Below, one piece after another: positions 37,030 to 37,617 of a stretch of 37,617 nucleotides of DNA. The stretch comes from a virus, in the IMG/VR virus record IMGVR_UViG_3300044646_002660, positions 1-37,617 of that record; one strand, 5' to 3'. The position numbers were made by a program, and so were the translations under genes. Positions within the stretch are counted from its first letter, which is position 1, and the number at the start of each line of letters is the position of its first letter. The notes under the pieces were generated by a model. The model made no database searches and had not been told where the DNA came from. It saw nothing but the letters and a program-made list of their open reading frames with translations.

Positions 37030-37617
37030 GAGAATATTATTTGCGATGATATTTCTCTTTTATATGAAAAAGTATTTTGAGGGGGAGCGTCGCTAGGACG
37101 CCATACATTGTAAACGGCTGCTAGAGTTTGAATGGAATGCGTGCCAAAGATATTTATTGGGAGGATTGGCCCTGTGATCCCAGTTCTATTATCAATAAAT
37201 ATTTCGCCTCCGTCCTGTGAGTCGGCGGTGGCAACTCGTATTGAAAGCCAATACGCACATTCAGCAGTTTCATCCGGCTCCAGAAATTGCCTCCCTGGTA
37301 TACCGTGATAAGCGTCGTCATAAGGGTTAGGAGGTTCTGTTATTTTTTTGAATTTCCCAATTACAACACTTCCGCTAACTGAATAACCAAAAAGTTCATG
37401 GCAGTTTTGCGGCCCAGATAAATATACACATAGCCAATCTTGAGCCGGAGTATAAGATACAAGGCATTTTTCATTAAAAAAATTAAATTCGCATGCTGGA
37501 GAATCGATGATTCCGCTAATAGAATTTGTCTCCCCATTGCATGAATTAGCCCCAAGACTAACCTGCCATGCAATACTGCTTGGAGGTTCAGCCAGAGGGG
37601 TTTCTTGCGGCAACGAT
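37026..37617 (-). CDS. Variable tail-tip protein, second allele, partial at window edge
   Basis: The frame is open to the right edge, so its start is missing; the internal TTG at 37613 is not accepted as the start. 195 residues are seen: cysteines in SCNGETNS, PACEFNF and ECAYW, then INIFGTHSIQTL, the counterpart of the GTHS motif of the 209-aa protein. It is otherwise unlike that protein. AT-rich compared with its neighbours, suggesting recent exchange. Confidence 0.65.
   Translation of the reverse strand, partial: SLPQETPLAEPPSSIAWQVSLGANSCNGETNSISGIIDSPACEFNFFNEKCLVSYTPAQDWLCVYLSGPQNCHELFGYSVSGSVVIGKFKKITEPPNPYDDAYHGIPGRQFLEPDETAECAYWLSIRVATADSQDGGEIFIDNRTGITGPILPINIFGTHSIQTLAAVYNVWRPSDAPPQNTFSYKREISSQIIFS

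Noticed and set aside
1-37617. Diversity-generating retroelement or invertible fibre cassette
   Set aside because: No reverse transcriptase, template/variable repeat pair, invertase gene or inverted repeats around the fibre genes were found.
1-37617. CRISPR array or insertion sequence
   Set aside because: No regularly spaced direct repeats with unique spacers and no transposase or IS ends were seen.

Overview
The window is almost wholly a temperate, long-tailed (siphovirus-type) bacteriophage genome of about 60% GC. No host gene is recognisable. The packaging and head genes resemble those of lambda-like phages: a gpA-type terminase, a gpB-type portal, a ClpP-type prohead protease and a G/GT tail chaperone with a frameshift. 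The host is probably Gram-negative. The primase N-terminus and several small proteins look like ones I associate with Verrucomicrobiota/Planctomycetes, but the host phylum is a low-confidence inference.

Layout. Nearly everything reads on the minus strand, so gene order runs from high to low coordinates. (a) 23.0-20.2 kb: primase and SF3-type helicase, ended by a strong terminator. (b) 20.15-19.72 kb: a non-coding control region with two repeat families, a likely origin or packaging site. (c) 19.7-12.9 kb: terS, terL, head-tail connector, portal, protease-scaffold, major capsid and completion proteins. (d) 12.9-7.85 kb: tail tube, tail chaperone G with a lambda-type -1 frameshift to a T extension not visible as a separate gene, and tape measure. 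(e) 7.85-0 kb, continuing at 34.6-31.2 kb if the map is circular: tail tip and a receptor-binding array of mosaic fibre proteins. (f) 31.2-29.8 kb: lysis cassette. (g) 29.85-28.3 kb: immunity region with two divergent ribbon-helix-helix regulators, a palindromic operator, a two-helix membrane protein, a candidate structured RNA and a frameshifted DUF2513 gene. (h) 28.3-24.1 kb: early operon of small overlapping genes led by a Bro-N antirepressor and ending in an excisionase-like protein. (i) 24.2-23.0 kb: plus-strand tyrosine integrase with a candidate attP.

Topology. Bases 1-127 are exactly identical to 34588-34714 and diverge at the next base. Joining the molecule there gives a 34,587-bp circle in which the fibre gene cut at base 1 is completed in frame, at exactly the same length (918 bp) as its allele. 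attP lies in the interior, so this is an excised or packaged phage form and not an integrated prophage. The last ~2.9 kb (34715-37617) is then a second, shorter version of the receptor-binding cassette: an alternative allele from a sibling phage or a duplicated module.

Most notable: the two alternative receptor-binding cassettes, the four-pair symmetric iteron array, the T frameshift product, the RHH/RHH switch with a 32-bp perfect-arm palindrome, and the ~100-nt multi-helix RNA.
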